NCBI GenBank assembly: GCA_003221985.1
Contig: QHUQ01000165.1
Location: 1-21,718 of the forward strand
From: Gemmatimonadota bacterium
GTDB taxonomy: Bacteria; Gemmatimonadota; Gemmatimonadetes; Gemmatimonadales; GWC2-71-9
Direction: 5' to 3'
Length of the DNA stretch: 21,718 bases
Positions 21,634-21,718 of this stretch are shown in pieces. Each line of letters starts with the position of its first letter. Position 1 is the stretch's first letter. Below the pieces are notes generated by a model, which saw only the letters and a program-made list of their open reading frames with translations, ran no database searches and had not been told where the DNA came from. A program made the position numbers and the translations under genes.

Positions 21634-21718
21634 CTACGAAAGACGCCAGGCGAGCAGGGCTCCCGCCATGAGGTAGCGGACGAGATCTCCAAACTCGACG
21701 GCGACGAACACCAACCTT
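21634..21718 (-). CDS. C-terminal end of an unidentified gene, possibly a membrane protein
   Basis: An open frame enters from the right edge and stops with TAG at 21636-21634, 18 bp before the selD start. It encodes LVFVAVEFGDLVRYLMAGALLAWRLS, partly hydrophobic, so it may be the last transmembrane segment of a membrane protein co-transcribed with selD. Only 27 codons are visible, and the product cannot be named. Confidence 0.4.
   Translation of the reverse strand, partial: RLVFVAVEFGDLVRYLMAGALLAWRLS

Overview
The window is GC-rich (roughly two thirds G+C by eye), densely packed and almost entirely coded on the minus strand. Many genes overlap by 1-50 bases at stop/start junctions, and GTG and TTG starts are common. 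Gene content (thiolase/hydroxyacyl-CoA dehydrogenase operon, flavin-type thymidylate synthase, SelD, an HTH/beta-propeller fusion, short-period repeats inside and beside genes) suggests a free-living, chemoheterotrophic soil or sediment bacterium. Gemmatimonadota or a similar phylum is my best guess, but nothing here proves it. No rRNA, tRNA, CRISPR array, transposase or phage gene was seen.

Layout, left to right (all minus strand unless stated). (1) 1-2147: N-terminal half of the glutamate synthase large subunit, preceded by a promoter, a 27-codon leader ORF and an attenuator-like terminator. (2) 2367-5941: a tight four-gene operon, transcribed as two ATP-grasp ligases, a GNAT acetyltransferase and a lysine 2,3-aminomutase. 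It has its own promoter and a 13-bp tandem repeat array upstream. (3) 6085-8245: an FAD-linked oxidase followed by a thymidylate synthase ThyX that appears broken by an internal deletion. (4) 8300-9172, plus strand: a membrane-anchored DUF116-like protein, the only convincing plus-strand gene. (5) 9093-15126: a seven-gene run transcribed as thiolase, SPFH protein, two-TM hypothetical, 3-hydroxybutyryl-CoA dehydrogenase, DUF2231-like membrane protein, lipoprotein and amino-acid permease; the permease has an in-frame stop. (6) 15272-16669: an HTH/beta-propeller fusion closed by a strong hairpin terminator. (7) 16742-21615: SelD, a 78-aa protein, a universal stress protein, an RNase H-like protein, dCMP deaminase, a zinc-ribbon protein and an isopropylmalate-type dehydrogenase.

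The most notable points are: SelD has an in-frame TGA exactly at its catalytic Cys/Sec position, so it should be a selenoprotein, and simple ORF calling truncates it. The lysine aminomutase/GNAT/double ATP-grasp operon looks like a pathway that makes beta-lysine, acetylates it or a derivative, and ligates it to something; its product is unknown. The gltB leader can form mutually exclusive terminator and antiterminator hairpins. Several small repeat families (perfect palindromes, 8-bp and 13-bp tandem units, and a 25-bp inverted repeat) lie in regulatory or coding positions and seem to have been absorbed into proteins.
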